NCBI GenBank assembly: GCA_022820645.1
Contig: JAJEFD010000013.1
Coordinates: 383,308-447,307, forward strand
Length of the DNA: 64,000 nucleotides
Source of the DNA: Dehalococcoidia bacterium
GTDB taxonomy: Bacteria; Chloroflexota; Dehalococcoidia; Lucifugimonadales; Australimonadaceae
Direction of reading: 5' to 3'
This document shows, in pieces, positions 26,419-33,478 of this stretch (position 1 is the stretch's first letter; each line of letters opens with the position of its first letter). Below the pieces are notes generated by a model. The model made no database searches and was not told the origin of the DNA. It worked only from the letters and a program-made list of their open reading frames with translations. Both the position numbers and the translations under genes were made by a program.

Positions 26419-26880
26419 TTACGCTGCGGGAGCGGGGTCGGGCGCGGGGGCGTCGTCGGCGACGTGGAGCGTAAGGCGCTTCGCCTTGCTGCTCTCCGCC
26501 TTCGGGAGCCGGACGGTCACGACGCCATGTTCGTACGAGGACGCTGCGTGCTCGACGTCCACGCTCTCCGGCAGGCGGACGGAGCGGCGGAAGGAGCCGG
26601 TGCGGCGTTCCCGCAGGAGGTAGCCGCCCTCCTCGTGTTCGCCCTCCGATGCGGTTCTGCCTTCGATGGTGAGGACGCCGTCCTCGATCGTGACGTCGAT
26701 GTCGGAGGGCGCGACGCCCGGCAGCGTGCCCTTCACGACGAAGTCGTCGCCGTCGCGCTCAACGTCGAGCGGGATCGCCCAGCCCCCGGCGTAGGGATAG
26801 TGGTACGGTACGCCGAAGTGGCGGTGCATGCGCTCGAACCGGCGCAGGTCTCGGAAGGGGGTCCAACGTTCGATAGTCAT
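26419..26880 (-). CDS. Small heat-shock protein (Hsp20/alpha-crystallin)
   Basis: ATP-independent holdase of 153 residues. The alpha-crystallin domain spans about 38-130: IPLDVERDGDDFVVKGTLPGV, IDVTIEDGVLTIEGR, and FRRSVRLPESVDVEHAASSYEHGVVTVRLPK, which has the conserved GVV.V.LPK motif. The start MTIERWTPF at 26880 is chosen because AAGGAGGAG lies 5 nt upstream. The upstream DNA is AT-rich with a consensus promoter overlapped by a HAIR-like operator, so HspR-type heat-shock control is likely. Confidence 0.93.
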   Translation of the reverse strand: MTIERWTPFRDLRRFERMHRHFGVPYHYPYAGGWAIPLDVERDGDDFVVKGTLPGVAPSDIDVTIEDGVLTIEGRTASEGEHEEGGYLLRERRTGSFRRSVRLPESVDVEHAASSYEHGVVTVRLPKAESSKAKRLTLHVADDAPAPDPAPAA

Positions 26881-26932
26881 GAGTCTCCTCCTTGCTCTCG
26901 CGCGAGCCTCTTGCTTCATCCGGCTCGCCTGA

Positions 26933-26995
26933 TTTGATATGAACTGTATCAAAGTTATATACGCGTGTCAATAGGTCTGCTACGATTCATATCAA
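26933..26995 (-). promoter_or_regulatory. hsp20 promoter with HAIR-like inverted repeat
   Basis: On minus, TTGACA (26966-26971), 17-bp spacer, TACAGT (26943-26948). The -10 lies inside TTTGATA-N7-TATCAAA (26933-26953), the same 7-7-7 layout as the HspR-binding HAIR element. A further exact copy of its outer arm, TTCATATCAA (26986-26995), lies upstream of the -35. No hspR gene is in the window. Confidence 0.7.
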
Positions 26996-27165
26996 TATAG
27001 GGCAAGTGCATCAGCAGGAGTGCGTGCGCTTCAAGGCAGCTATTCGGCCCTGAGTATCAATAGGCGAAGGACGTGCGTGCATCATTGCGGGAGCGTCGCG
27101 GCGTAGGCCATAATGGACTTATCCACCCAGCGTGTCGCTGGGTCAATGAGGGAGCGCAAACCATC

Positions 27166-27816
27166 ATGCTGAGATTCGCTGAAGAGATCGTCCTCCTGCT
27201 CCTGGATGATGAAGACGGGTCGTTCGCCCACGTGCCGAGGCTGGCGCTGAACTACGCCCTGGCAGGCGGCGTCCTGATGGACCTCGCGATGGAGAACCGC
27301 GTCGACACCGACGTCGAGAACCTCGCCCTGATCGATGGCACTCCGACGGGCGACAGCCTGCTCGATCCCACACTGGCCGATATCCAGACAGTGGAGGAGC
27401 GCAATCTCAGTTTCTGGGTGGAGCGCACGGCCCATAACGGCGACGCTATCCGGGAAGAGGCTCTCTCCCGCCTCGTAAGCGCAGGCATCCTCGAGGAACG
27501 GGACGAACGGTTCCTCTGGGTGTTCAAGGCCCGCCGCTACCCTTCCGTGCACGGTGAGGAAGAGCGCGAAGTGAAGCTGCGGATCATGGAAGTGCTCTTC
27601 AGCGACGATATCCCCGACCCCCGGGACGTGATGCTCATCTGCCTGGCAGAGGCGTGCGGGATCCTCGCGCGGCTGGTTACCCGGGAGGAGCTCGAGCGGG
27701 CATCGGCGCGCATCGAGCAGGTGCGGAAGCTGGACCTCATCGGCCAGGCGATGTCGCAGGCGATCACGGACATCGAGCTGTCGGTCATCGCGCTGGCGCA
27801 GCCGCACCTCTACTAG
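27166..27816 (+). CDS. GPP34 (GOLPH3/Vps74-like) family protein
   Basis: 216 residues with the GPP34 pattern: LRFAEEIVLLLLDDEDGSF, ALAGGVLMDLAMENRVDTD, DPTLADIQ, and a helical C-terminus including ACGILARLVTREELERA. Eukaryotic members bind phosphatidylinositol 4-phosphate at the Golgi; bacterial ones, common in actinobacteria, are uncharacterised. The ATG at 27166 is chosen from the family N-terminus. It stands alone, convergent with the ABAB membrane-protein cluster. Confidence 0.88.
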   Translation: MLRFAEEIVLLLLDDEDGSFAHVPRLALNYALAGGVLMDLAMENRVDTDVENLALIDGTPTGDSLLDPTLADIQTVEERNLSFWVERTAHNGDAIREEALSRLVSAGILEERDERFLWVFKARRYPSVHGEEEREVKLRIMEVLFSDDIPDPRDVMLICLAEACGILARLVTREELERASARIEQVRKLDLIGQAMSQAITDIELSVIALAQPHLY

Positions 27817-27843
27817 GCAACGGAGATAACACAGCGCTTCGCG

Positions 27844-27872
27844 ACAGCGCCCGCCAAACCGGCGGGCGCTGT
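27844..27872. terminator. Bidirectional terminator hairpin
   Basis: ACAGCGCCCGCC, 5-nt loop, GGCGGGCGCTGT, followed on plus by TCGTTCT, between the convergent GPP34 gene and membrane-protein cluster. Perfect 12-bp arms. Confidence 0.85.
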
Positions 27873-27877
27873 TCGTT

Positions 27878-28291
27878 CTACATCTTTCCCGCCGCGTTCC
27901 AGATACGTACGCCCATCACCGTGGCGACGATGATGACGAGCGTGTCCACGTATATCCAGAGCGAACCCGTGTTGGAGAGGCCGGACCTACCCCACGCGAG
28001 GTCGTTCAGGTACGCAGACCACTGGAAGCCGTAGCCGACGAAGAGGATGGCGGCGGCGTAGAAATGGACGTTCACGTCGAGGAAGCGCACCGTGTCGCCC
28101 GCGTTCTCACTGTCGGCGTCGAACCGTTGCTTGAACCAGTACGCGGCGGCCAACGAGATGACGACGGCAGGCGCCATCAGCCAGCTCAGGAGCTCCCAGT
28201 CCGGCTGCGGCACGTCGAACACCGACTTCACGGTAACGGCAAGCGCCACGAGCACGTTGTAGGCGGCGAGCAGTCTGATGAACAGCCGCAT
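27878..28291 (-). CDS. Four-helix membrane protein, paralog B'
   Basis: 137 residues with about four transmembrane helices. It is closest to the gene at 28759-29205 (type B): both share an LLxAYxVLVAL start, QPxWxxLxWLMA, RFLDVNVxFYAA, FQW, and a W.Y.DT...I...V.GVR.WN end. It starts 2 nt after the previous gene and is the last of four tandem paralogs. Not recognised by function; no charged active-site-like residues in the helices apart from the conserved D/N. Confidence 0.85.
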   Translation of the reverse strand: MRLFIRLLAAYNVLVALAVTVKSVFDVPQPDWELLSWLMAPAVVISLAAAYWFKQRFDADSENAGDTVRFLDVNVHFYAAAILFVGYGFQWSAYLNDLAWGRSGLSNTGSLWIYVDTLVIIVATVMGVRIWNAAGKM

Positions 28292-28293
28292 CG

Positions 28294-28713
28294 TCAGTGC
28301 TCCTTCGTGCGGCTTTCCCGCCACAGCCGCACGCCCGCGGCGGCGAGGACCACCGGCAGGACCATGTTGATGGAGCCCCAGACGAACAGGTCGTATTCGC
28401 CGCCCCTGAGCAGAGAAGGCCAGCTCCTGAAGAAGAGCAGCCCCACTCCGAGCAGCGCGTAGAAGAGCGCATTGACGGAGATGTGCTCCCGGGGTTCGTC
28501 ATCCGTGCCGAGCCGTCGCTTGTCGGCGAGAACGCTGAACAGCGCGATGAGGATGGCTGCGGCCATGAACCAGTGCAGCACTTCCCAGACGGGGTATGCC
28601 TCGACGGGATAGGGCTGGTCCGCGCCCGGGTACTGCCACGAGACCGCGATGAAGTAGGCCGCGACCGCGAGGCCCGTCAGCACGAGGTACAGGGCAACCA
28701 CACGCGTTCCCAT
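28294..28713 (-). CDS. Four-helix membrane protein, paralog A'
   Basis: 139 residues with about four transmembrane helices. It is closest to the gene at 29245-29652 (type A): shared LTGLAVAxxFIAV, PYPVWEVLxWFMA, EHISVNxxFY, and a W...IN/D..LPVVL.AAG..LWR end. Start MGTRVVAL is chosen by alignment to that paralog. Function unknown. Confidence 0.85.
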   Translation of the reverse strand: MGTRVVALYLVLTGLAVAAYFIAVSWQYPGADQPYPVEAYPVWEVLHWFMAAAILIALFSVLADKRRLGTDDEPREHISVNALFYALLGVGLLFFRSWPSLLRGGEYDLFVWGSINMVLPVVLAAAGVRLWRESRTKEH

Positions 28714-28758
28714 GACGCTACATCTCCCGGTGACCGACACGCGCTCGGCTCGGCCCCG

Positions 28759-29205
28759 CTATCTCTGCATCGGCCAGCGCCCGTTCCACATCCGCACGCC
28801 GACCATGCCGGTGACGACGATGTACGCCGTGTCGATGTAGGCCCACATCGAACTGACGGGGACGTCACTGCCGGCCACAACGTCGCTGACGGTCAGATCG
28901 GCGAGTATCTGGACGTGGTCGCCCAACTCCGAGAACCACTGGAAGGCGAAGGCGATGAGCAGGGCAACGGCTGCGTAGAACGGTACGTTCACGTCAAGGA
29001 AACGCCGGACGTCCGGCTCGCCGTCTTCGGCTTCCAGCGCGCGCTTGCAACTGATGGCCCCACCCAGGGTGATGATGACGCCCGCTGCCATGAGCCAGTT
29101 GAGCACCGACCACTCGGGTTGCTCGATGTCGAAGAAGAACTTGACGGCCACGAGCAGGGCCACCAGCACGGTGTAAGCGGAGAGCAGTTTCAGCAGTATG
29201 GCCAT
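28759..29205 (-). CDS. Four-helix membrane protein, paralog B
   Basis: 148 residues; about four transmembrane helices with a longer third loop (GDHVQILADLTVSDVVAGSD) than B'. GAGGAGA lies 6 nt before the ATG. It shares with all four neighbours the sequence W.(V/L)L.W(L/F)MA in helix 2 and (S/D)VN..FY before helix 3, so types A and B are themselves ancient duplicates. Function unknown. Confidence 0.85.
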   Translation of the reverse strand: MAILLKLLSAYTVLVALLVAVKFFFDIEQPEWSVLNWLMAAGVIITLGGAISCKRALEAEDGEPDVRRFLDVNVPFYAAVALLIAFAFQWFSELGDHVQILADLTVSDVVAGSDVPVSSMWAYIDTAYIVVTGMVGVRMWNGRWPMQR

Positions 29206-29244
29206 GGTTGTATCTCCTCTGTGCAGGGGTATCGCTCGCTCCAT

Positions 29245-29652
29245 TCACGCGGAGGCGCGCCACAGCTGCCGGCCGGCGGCGACCAGCACGAGCGGGAGGG
29301 CGACGTCTATGAAGTTCCAGATGAGCCAGTCTGCCCCGCCGGTGTCGCGCAGCAGGTGGGACCAGTTCCAGAAGAAGAGGATGCCCACGGCGAGCACGCC
29401 ATAGAAAACGGTGTTCACAGATATGTGCTCAAGTACACCCGTATCGTCGCCTGCATCGTGACGTCGTTTGTGGACGAACGCGCCGACGAGGGCGATGACG
29501 ATGGCGACCGCCATGAACCAGTCCAGCACTTCCCAGACGGGATAGGGCTCATCGCCGCCAGGATGGTAGAGCGGCACCGCGATGAAGTGCACCGCGACGG
29601 CGAGGCCAACGAGCATGACATAGAGGGAAAGGAGACGTGTGACGACAGGCAT
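29245..29652 (-). CDS. Four-helix membrane protein, paralog A (first gene of cluster)
   Basis: 135 residues; about four transmembrane helices (5-27, 42-60, 75-97, 108-128). The start at 29652 is fixed by a strong AAAGGAGGT 5 nt upstream; the frame stays open before it but is Arg/Cys-rich non-protein sequence. It is the first gene of an apparent A-B-A'-B' operon on minus, divergent from the 29919 gene across an AT-rich region with 11-bp-spaced GTCAT repeats. Function unknown. Confidence 0.87.
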   Translation of the reverse strand: MPVVTRLLSLYVMLVGLAVAVHFIAVPLYHPGGDEPYPVWEVLDWFMAVAIVIALVGAFVHKRRHDAGDDTGVLEHISVNTVFYGVLAVGILFFWNWSHLLRDTGGADWLIWNFIDVALPLVLVAAGRQLWRASA

Positions 29653-29829
29653 GAGCGACCTCCTTTGCGTCCGGCGCTGCGGAGGACACTCCGTGCGGCG
29701 CCGGACTGCCTGTGCACAGGATAAGCATCTCCGGCGAGGTGATTCCACAACTTCTGCATGGCTTTTTGTCGAGGTGCGCATGCTCGCCGTGCGCGCCGTG
29801 GCAGTGCATCAGCTCGAACAGCAGAGTTA

Positions 29830-29879
29830 ATTGTCATCGTAAAGTAATCAAAATCTGCCATAAAGTCATCCTATTGTCA
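29830..29879. promoter_or_regulatory. Pho-box-like direct repeats
   Basis: TTGTCAT-CGTA-AAGTAAT (29830-29847) and AAGTCAT-CCTA-TTGTCAT (29862-29879): 7-nt repeats separated by 4 nt, the layout and near-sequence of the PhoB box (CTGTCAT-N4-CTGTCAT). The region is AT-rich and lies between divergent genes. The regulator is unknown. Confidence 0.45.
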
Positions 29880-29918
29880 TCGCATAACCGTTATAGTCCA
29901 ATATGAGGAGAAAGTCGC

Positions 29919-30197
29919 ATGGCGAACTCTGACCTAGGCGATCTCATGGGGCGCTACAACGAGTGCCTGGAGGAGATCGACAGATTGCGGACCCGGATAC
30001 ACGACGGGTGTGGTTCTCATCTGCAGGACCTCCTGCAATGGGTATCGTCATCAGGGACCAAGCTGAGCGACGTTCAGCTCCCCGACGATGATTGCCCCAC
30101 TCTGATCCGGGAGTTGGCCGCCGCGGTCCGGCGGAAGCGAAACCTGGACGATCAGCTACGCACCAAGGGGCTCGACCGACTGATCATCTGGCTGTGA
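29919..30197 (+). CDS. Small coiled-coil protein, unknown
   Basis: 92 residues, acidic N-terminal half with a helix GRYNECLEEIDRLRTRIHDG and a second helix TLIRELAAAVRRKRNLDDQL. GAGGAGA lies 8 nt before the ATG. It is divergent from the ABAB membrane-protein cluster and shares its regulatory region. No homology recognised. Confidence 0.7.
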   Translation: MANSDLGDLMGRYNECLEEIDRLRTRIHDGCGSHLQDLLQWVSSSGTKLSDVQLPDDDCPTLIRELAAAVRRKRNLDDQLRTKGLDRLIIWL

Positions 30198-30282
30198 AGC
30201 AGGCGGCTGTAACCGCCGGGACGGATGTTTCGCACCGAGTTTCGCCCGGAGTAACCGAGGCACTGCCTGCGCCGTCCGCTCC

Positions 30283-30312
30283 TTTACGCGGTTGACGTAC
30301 ACGGTGTATGCT
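30283..30312 (+). promoter_or_regulatory. Probable promoter of infC-rpmI-rplT
   Basis: TTTACG (30283-30288), 18-bp spacer, TATGCT (30307-30312). The 60-nt leader contains a CGCCG...CGGCG hairpin and then AGGAAGGA. It is a moderate match. Confidence 0.5.
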
Positions 30313-30371
30313 GAAGCGCCGGAATCGCCGAAACGGCGTTTCCCGACTTTGATGGCGCAGGAAGGAACACA

Positions 30372-30953
30372 ATAGCTAAGGAATACCGCGTCAACGAGCG
30401 CATCCGGGTGCCGCAGGTCCGGGTAGTCGATGAGCGAGGCGAGCAGTTCGGCGTGATGGCGATAGCCGATGCTCTGGCCCTTGCGCGCGAACACGACCTC
30501 GACCTCGTAGAGGTGGCGCCCAACTCCGATCCGCCGGTCTGTCGGCTCCTGGACTACGGGAAGTTCCGCTACCTCCAGTCCACCAAAGAACGCGAGATGC
30601 GCAGGTCCCACAAGAACGTGGGGCTGCGCGAGGTGCGCTTCCGTCCCCGTATCGGGCGGCACGACATCGAGGCGAAGGAACGCCTCGTGTTGAAGTTGCT
30701 GGACGAAGGCAACAAGGTGAAGGTGTCGGTGATGCACCGGGGACGCGAGCTTGACCACCGTGACCTGTCCGTGGGTCTGCTGAAGCAGGTGCACGAGGCA
30801 GTGAAAGAAGGGGCCAAGTTGGAGCAGCCTCCCAAGCAGGAGGGGCGGTTCATCAGCATCGTGCTCGCGCCTAGCCGGGCGGCGGCAGGCCGCTCCCAGG
30901 CAGCGGCGGCAACGAAGGAGACCGAAGAAGATGCCGAAGATGAAAACGCATAA
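30372..30953 (+). CDS. infC: Translation initiation factor IF-3 (ATA start)
   Basis: 193 residues. The family N-terminus [21 protein letters not shown] begins at an ATA codon (30372), with AGGAAGGA ending 5 nt upstream and no ATG, GTG or TTG in frame before it. The first ordinary start in frame, GTG at 30408, would delete the conserved 12-residue N-terminus. Rare AUU/AUA/AUC starts on infC are known and let IF-3 repress its own synthesis. The N-domain has [22 protein letters not shown]; the C-domain has [15 protein letters not shown] short acidic tail ([12 protein letters not shown]) overlaps rpmI by 23 bp. Confidence 0.93.
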   Translation: MAKEYRVNERIRVPQVRVVDERGEQFGVMAIADALALAREHDLDLVEVAPNSDPPVCRLLDYGKFRYLQSTKEREMRRSHKNVGLREVRFRPRIGRHDIEAKERLVLKLLDEGNKVKVSVMHRGRELDHRDLSVGLLKQVHEAVKEGAKLEQPPKQEGRFISIVLAPSRAAAGRSQAAAATKETEEDAEDENA

Positions 30954-31134
30954 GGGCGCTGCACGGCGCTTCCGCGTGAGCGGATCGGGCAAGCTGCTGC
31001 GCATGAAGCGCCATTCCAGCCACCTGCGCCGGAAGAAGCCGCGCTCCATAACCCGCACCTACAGCGACACGGTTACCGCGAGCGCGAGCAGCCGCAAGAA
31101 GGTGATGAAGCTCGTTCCCGGGCTCAACAAGTAG
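30931..31134 (+). CDS. rpmI: 50S ribosomal protein L35
   Basis: 67 residues: [21 protein letters not shown], the L35 signature, with a basic C-terminus. It starts inside the acidic tail of infC in another frame, and so is translationally coupled. Second gene of the standard infC-rpmI-rplT operon. Confidence 0.97.
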   Translation: MPKMKTHKGAARRFRVSGSGKLLRMKRHSSHLRRKKPRSITRTYSDTVTASASSRKKVMKLVPGLNK

Positions 31135-31146
31135 GAGATCTGAACG

Positions 31147-31509
31147 ATGGCACGCGTGAAGCGCGGGGTAACCGCGCACCGAAGACACAAGAAGGTGCTC
31201 CAGTTCACCAAGGGGCACCGGGGCACGAAGCACTCCCTCTACCGTCGTGCGCATGAGTCGATGCTGCACGCCCTCGCCTACTCCTACGCGCATCGCCGCG
31301 AACGGAAGGGCGACATGCGCAGGCTGTGGGTCGTGCGGATCGGGGCGGCTGCCCGCGAGCACGGTGTCTCTTATTCGCAGTTCATCCACGGGTTGAAGCT
31401 CGCGAACGTGGAGTTGGACCGCAAGGTGCTTGCCGACTTGGCCATGGCCGATCCCGACGCGTTCGGCCAGCTCGCGGAGCAGGCCAAGGCGCAACTCGCC
31501 GCCGCCTGA
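31147..31509 (+). CDS. rplT: 50S ribosomal protein L20
   Basis: 120 residues with MARVKRGVTAHRRHKKVL, KGHRGTKHSLYRRAHE, and GLKLANVELDRKVLADLA motifs. Early 50S assembly protein. It is 12 bp after rpmI and followed by an 11-bp-arm hairpin. Confidence 0.97.
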   Translation: MARVKRGVTAHRRHKKVLQFTKGHRGTKHSLYRRAHESMLHALAYSYAHRRERKGDMRRLWVVRIGAAAREHGVSYSQFIHGLKLANVELDRKVLADLAMADPDAFGQLAEQAKAQLAAA

Positions 31510-31542
31510 CCCATCTTCCCTTCACTCACCGATTCACGAGAA

Positions 31543-31566
31543 CAGGGCGCTCAAGTGAGCGCCCTG
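31543..31566. terminator. Bidirectional terminator hairpin after rplT
   Basis: CAGGGCGCTCA, 2-nt centre, TGAGCGCCCTG, between convergent rplT and the 140-residue gene. No long T tract. Confidence 0.75.
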
Positions 31567-31597
31567 TCGTTCGAGTCCAAGTTGCCGGGCGGTGCCG

Positions 31598-32020
31598 CTA
31601 TGCGCGGGTGATGCCCTGGGACGCAGCGTGGTCCAGGAGGCGGCGCATCGCGCCGATGTTGAGGGACGGCGACCACGCAGACGTGAGCCACAGGTTGGAA
31701 ACCTGTTCGTATATCTCCGACAGGGGCAGCGCGTCTTCCGGTGCGGCGAGCAGTATCCGCACCACCGTCTCCAGCACGGGGTGCTGCGGTGAGAGATAGC
31801 CCTCCTGTCCCGCGCAAGCCCTGAAGAGCGAGTGCAACTCCTTGTAGCTGAGGTCGCTCGGGTTGCCTTTGGCCTTGGCCTTTGCTGCATCGCACAGCCG
31901 TGCTCCCAGCACGACGCCAACGGAGCGCCCCTGCCTCGTGATCAGCTCGGGGTCGAAGGTGTAGCTGGGGTTCTCGTCGTTCTCCTGGGAAGTGGCTTCA
32001 GCGGGAGCTTTCGTCGTCAT
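31598..32020 (-). CDS. Unknown soluble protein downstream of moeA
   Basis: 140 residues, helical, starting with a disordered acidic segment. The middle contains SYKELHSLFRACAGQEGYLSPQ and the end LPLSEIYEQVSNLWLTSAWSP, which could be a winged-helix-like fold. It lies 11 bp after moeA and is probably in the pheT-moeA transcript. Not recognised. Confidence 0.65.
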   Translation of the reverse strand: MTTKAPAEATSQENDENPSYTFDPELITRQGRSVGVVLGARLCDAAKAKAKGNPSDLSYKELHSLFRACAGQEGYLSPQHPVLETVVRILLAAPEDALPLSEIYEQVSNLWLTSAWSPSLNIGAMRRLLDHAASQGITRA

Positions 32021-32031
32021 GCATGTGCCTC

Positions 32032-33474
32032 TCAGTCGATGTGGTGTTTCGTGATGTCGAGCCGTTCGGCGAGGATGCCTGAGTGGTCGAGCCAGTCCAG
32101 CAGTTGCACGGGCGCGCGTTCGCCTGCGCGGCGCACCGGCATGTCCTCCGGGCAGATTGCGAGTCCCTGTGCGAGACCCATGGAGGTGAGCAGGTTGGAG
32201 CCCTGCCCGCCGGTGAGGCGCGCGTGCAGTCCGTCCGCGCGGGATTCGAGCGTCACGCGAGCGTACACGCGGCGCTCGTCCGTGTTCAAGAGGTCGTCGT
32301 CCATCGTGGCGCGCACCGTGGGGAGCGGCTCCGGTTCGCGTCCCATCATCTTCGCGAGCGCGGGCCTGCCCAGTTCCACGAGCGCCACGAGCGCGCTGAC
32401 CGGATTGCCCGGCAGGCCGAGGTGGGGCACTTCGCGCCCGTCCGGTGCGCGCAGCAGCCCGAATGCGATGGGGCGGGCGGGACGCATCCGCACGGACCAG
32501 AAGTCGATGCTGCCCAGTTCCGCGAGCGCCTCCTTCACCATGTCGAACGCGCCCGCGCTCACGCCTGCGCTCGTGATGAGCAGGTCGGCTTCGAGCCCCT
32601 GCCGGATCTTCGAGCGGAGGTCGTCCATGTTGTCGCGGGCGATGCCGAGCAGCACGGGCTCCGCGCCCCAGCGCCGCAGCGCCGTCGCCGTCCCGTAGCT
32701 GTTGCTGTCGAACAGCCGTCCGGGTTCCAGGGCTTCGCCGGGCGTCTGCACCTCGTCTCCTGTCGCGAGCACCGCGACGCGCGGCCTCCGCACCACCGGG
32801 GCGTCGGCGAACCCGAACGAGGCGAGCAGTCCGATGGCGGGCGGGTCGAGGACCCGCCCTTTCTCCAGGATCAGCGCACCCCTCGCGGCGTCCTCGCCCG
32901 CCGGGCGCATGTGGTCGCCGACGTGCGCGGCGTGGCGGATGCCGATGTACTGCAGCGCGAGGCCGGTGGAGCGCCGCTCCACCTCGTCGGTGAACTCGTA
33001 GGGGACGATGGCGTCTGCGCCCCCCGGTGTTGGCGCGCCGGTCATGATGCGGACAGTCTCGCCCTCACGCACGGTCGCGGAGGGGAGTTGTCCCGCCTGC
33101 ACCTGCCCCACGATCTCCAGCGTGACCGGCGACTCTGCCGACGCTCCGGCGACGTCCGCGGCGCGCACGGCGTAGCCGTCCATCGCGGAGTTGGTCAGCG
33201 CGGGGATGTCGAACGGCGAATGCACGTCCTCGGCGAGCGTGAGCCCGTCCGCTTCGAGGATCGGAACACGTTCGACCGGCAACTCGTGTACGAGGCGCAG
33301 TACGTGTTCCAGGGCATCCTCGACGCTGAGCATGTCGGCGGTCCGCGGGTGAGCGTGGGCATGCTCCTGATGCGTGTGCCCGCCGTGCCCGTGCCCATGG
33401 TCGTGGCCATGGTGCGGCGACTCGTGGCCGCCATGCCCGTGCTCGTGTCCGTGATGGTGGTCGTGCTCTGCCAT
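32032..33474 (-). CDS. moeA: Molybdopterin molybdotransferase MoeA with His-rich N-terminus
   Basis: Inserts molybdate into adenylated molybdopterin. It has 480 residues. The MoeA core starts near residue 48 (MLSVEDALEHVL), with ALTNSAMDGYAVRA, GAPTPGGADAIVPYE, DSNSYG, ITSAGVSAGAFDMVK and HLGLPGNPVSALV. The first 43 residues contain 19 histidines in HxH/HGH repeats, an extension most MoeA proteins lack and one suited to metal storage or delivery. It is 4 bp after pheT. moaA and moaC are 12 kb away. Confidence 0.95.
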   Translation of the reverse strand: MAEHDHHHGHEHGHGGHESPHHGHDHGHGHGGHTHQEHAHAHPRTADMLSVEDALEHVLRLVHELPVERVPILEADGLTLAEDVHSPFDIPALTNSAMDGYAVRAADVAGASAESPVTLEIVGQVQAGQLPSATVREGETVRIMTGAPTPGGADAIVPYEFTDEVERRSTGLALQYIGIRHAAHVGDHMRPAGEDAARGALILEKGRVLDPPAIGLLASFGFADAPVVRRPRVAVLATGDEVQTPGEALEPGRLFDSNSYGTATALRRWGAEPVLLGIARDNMDDLRSKIRQGLEADLLITSAGVSAGAFDMVKEALAELGSIDFWSVRMRPARPIAFGLLRAPDGREVPHLGLPGNPVSALVALVELGRPALAKMMGREPEPLPTVRATMDDDLLNTDERRVYARVTLESRADGLHARLTGGQGSNLLTSMGLAQGLAICPEDMPVRRAGERAPVQLLDWLDHSGILAERLDITKHHID

Positions 33475-33478
33475 TACG

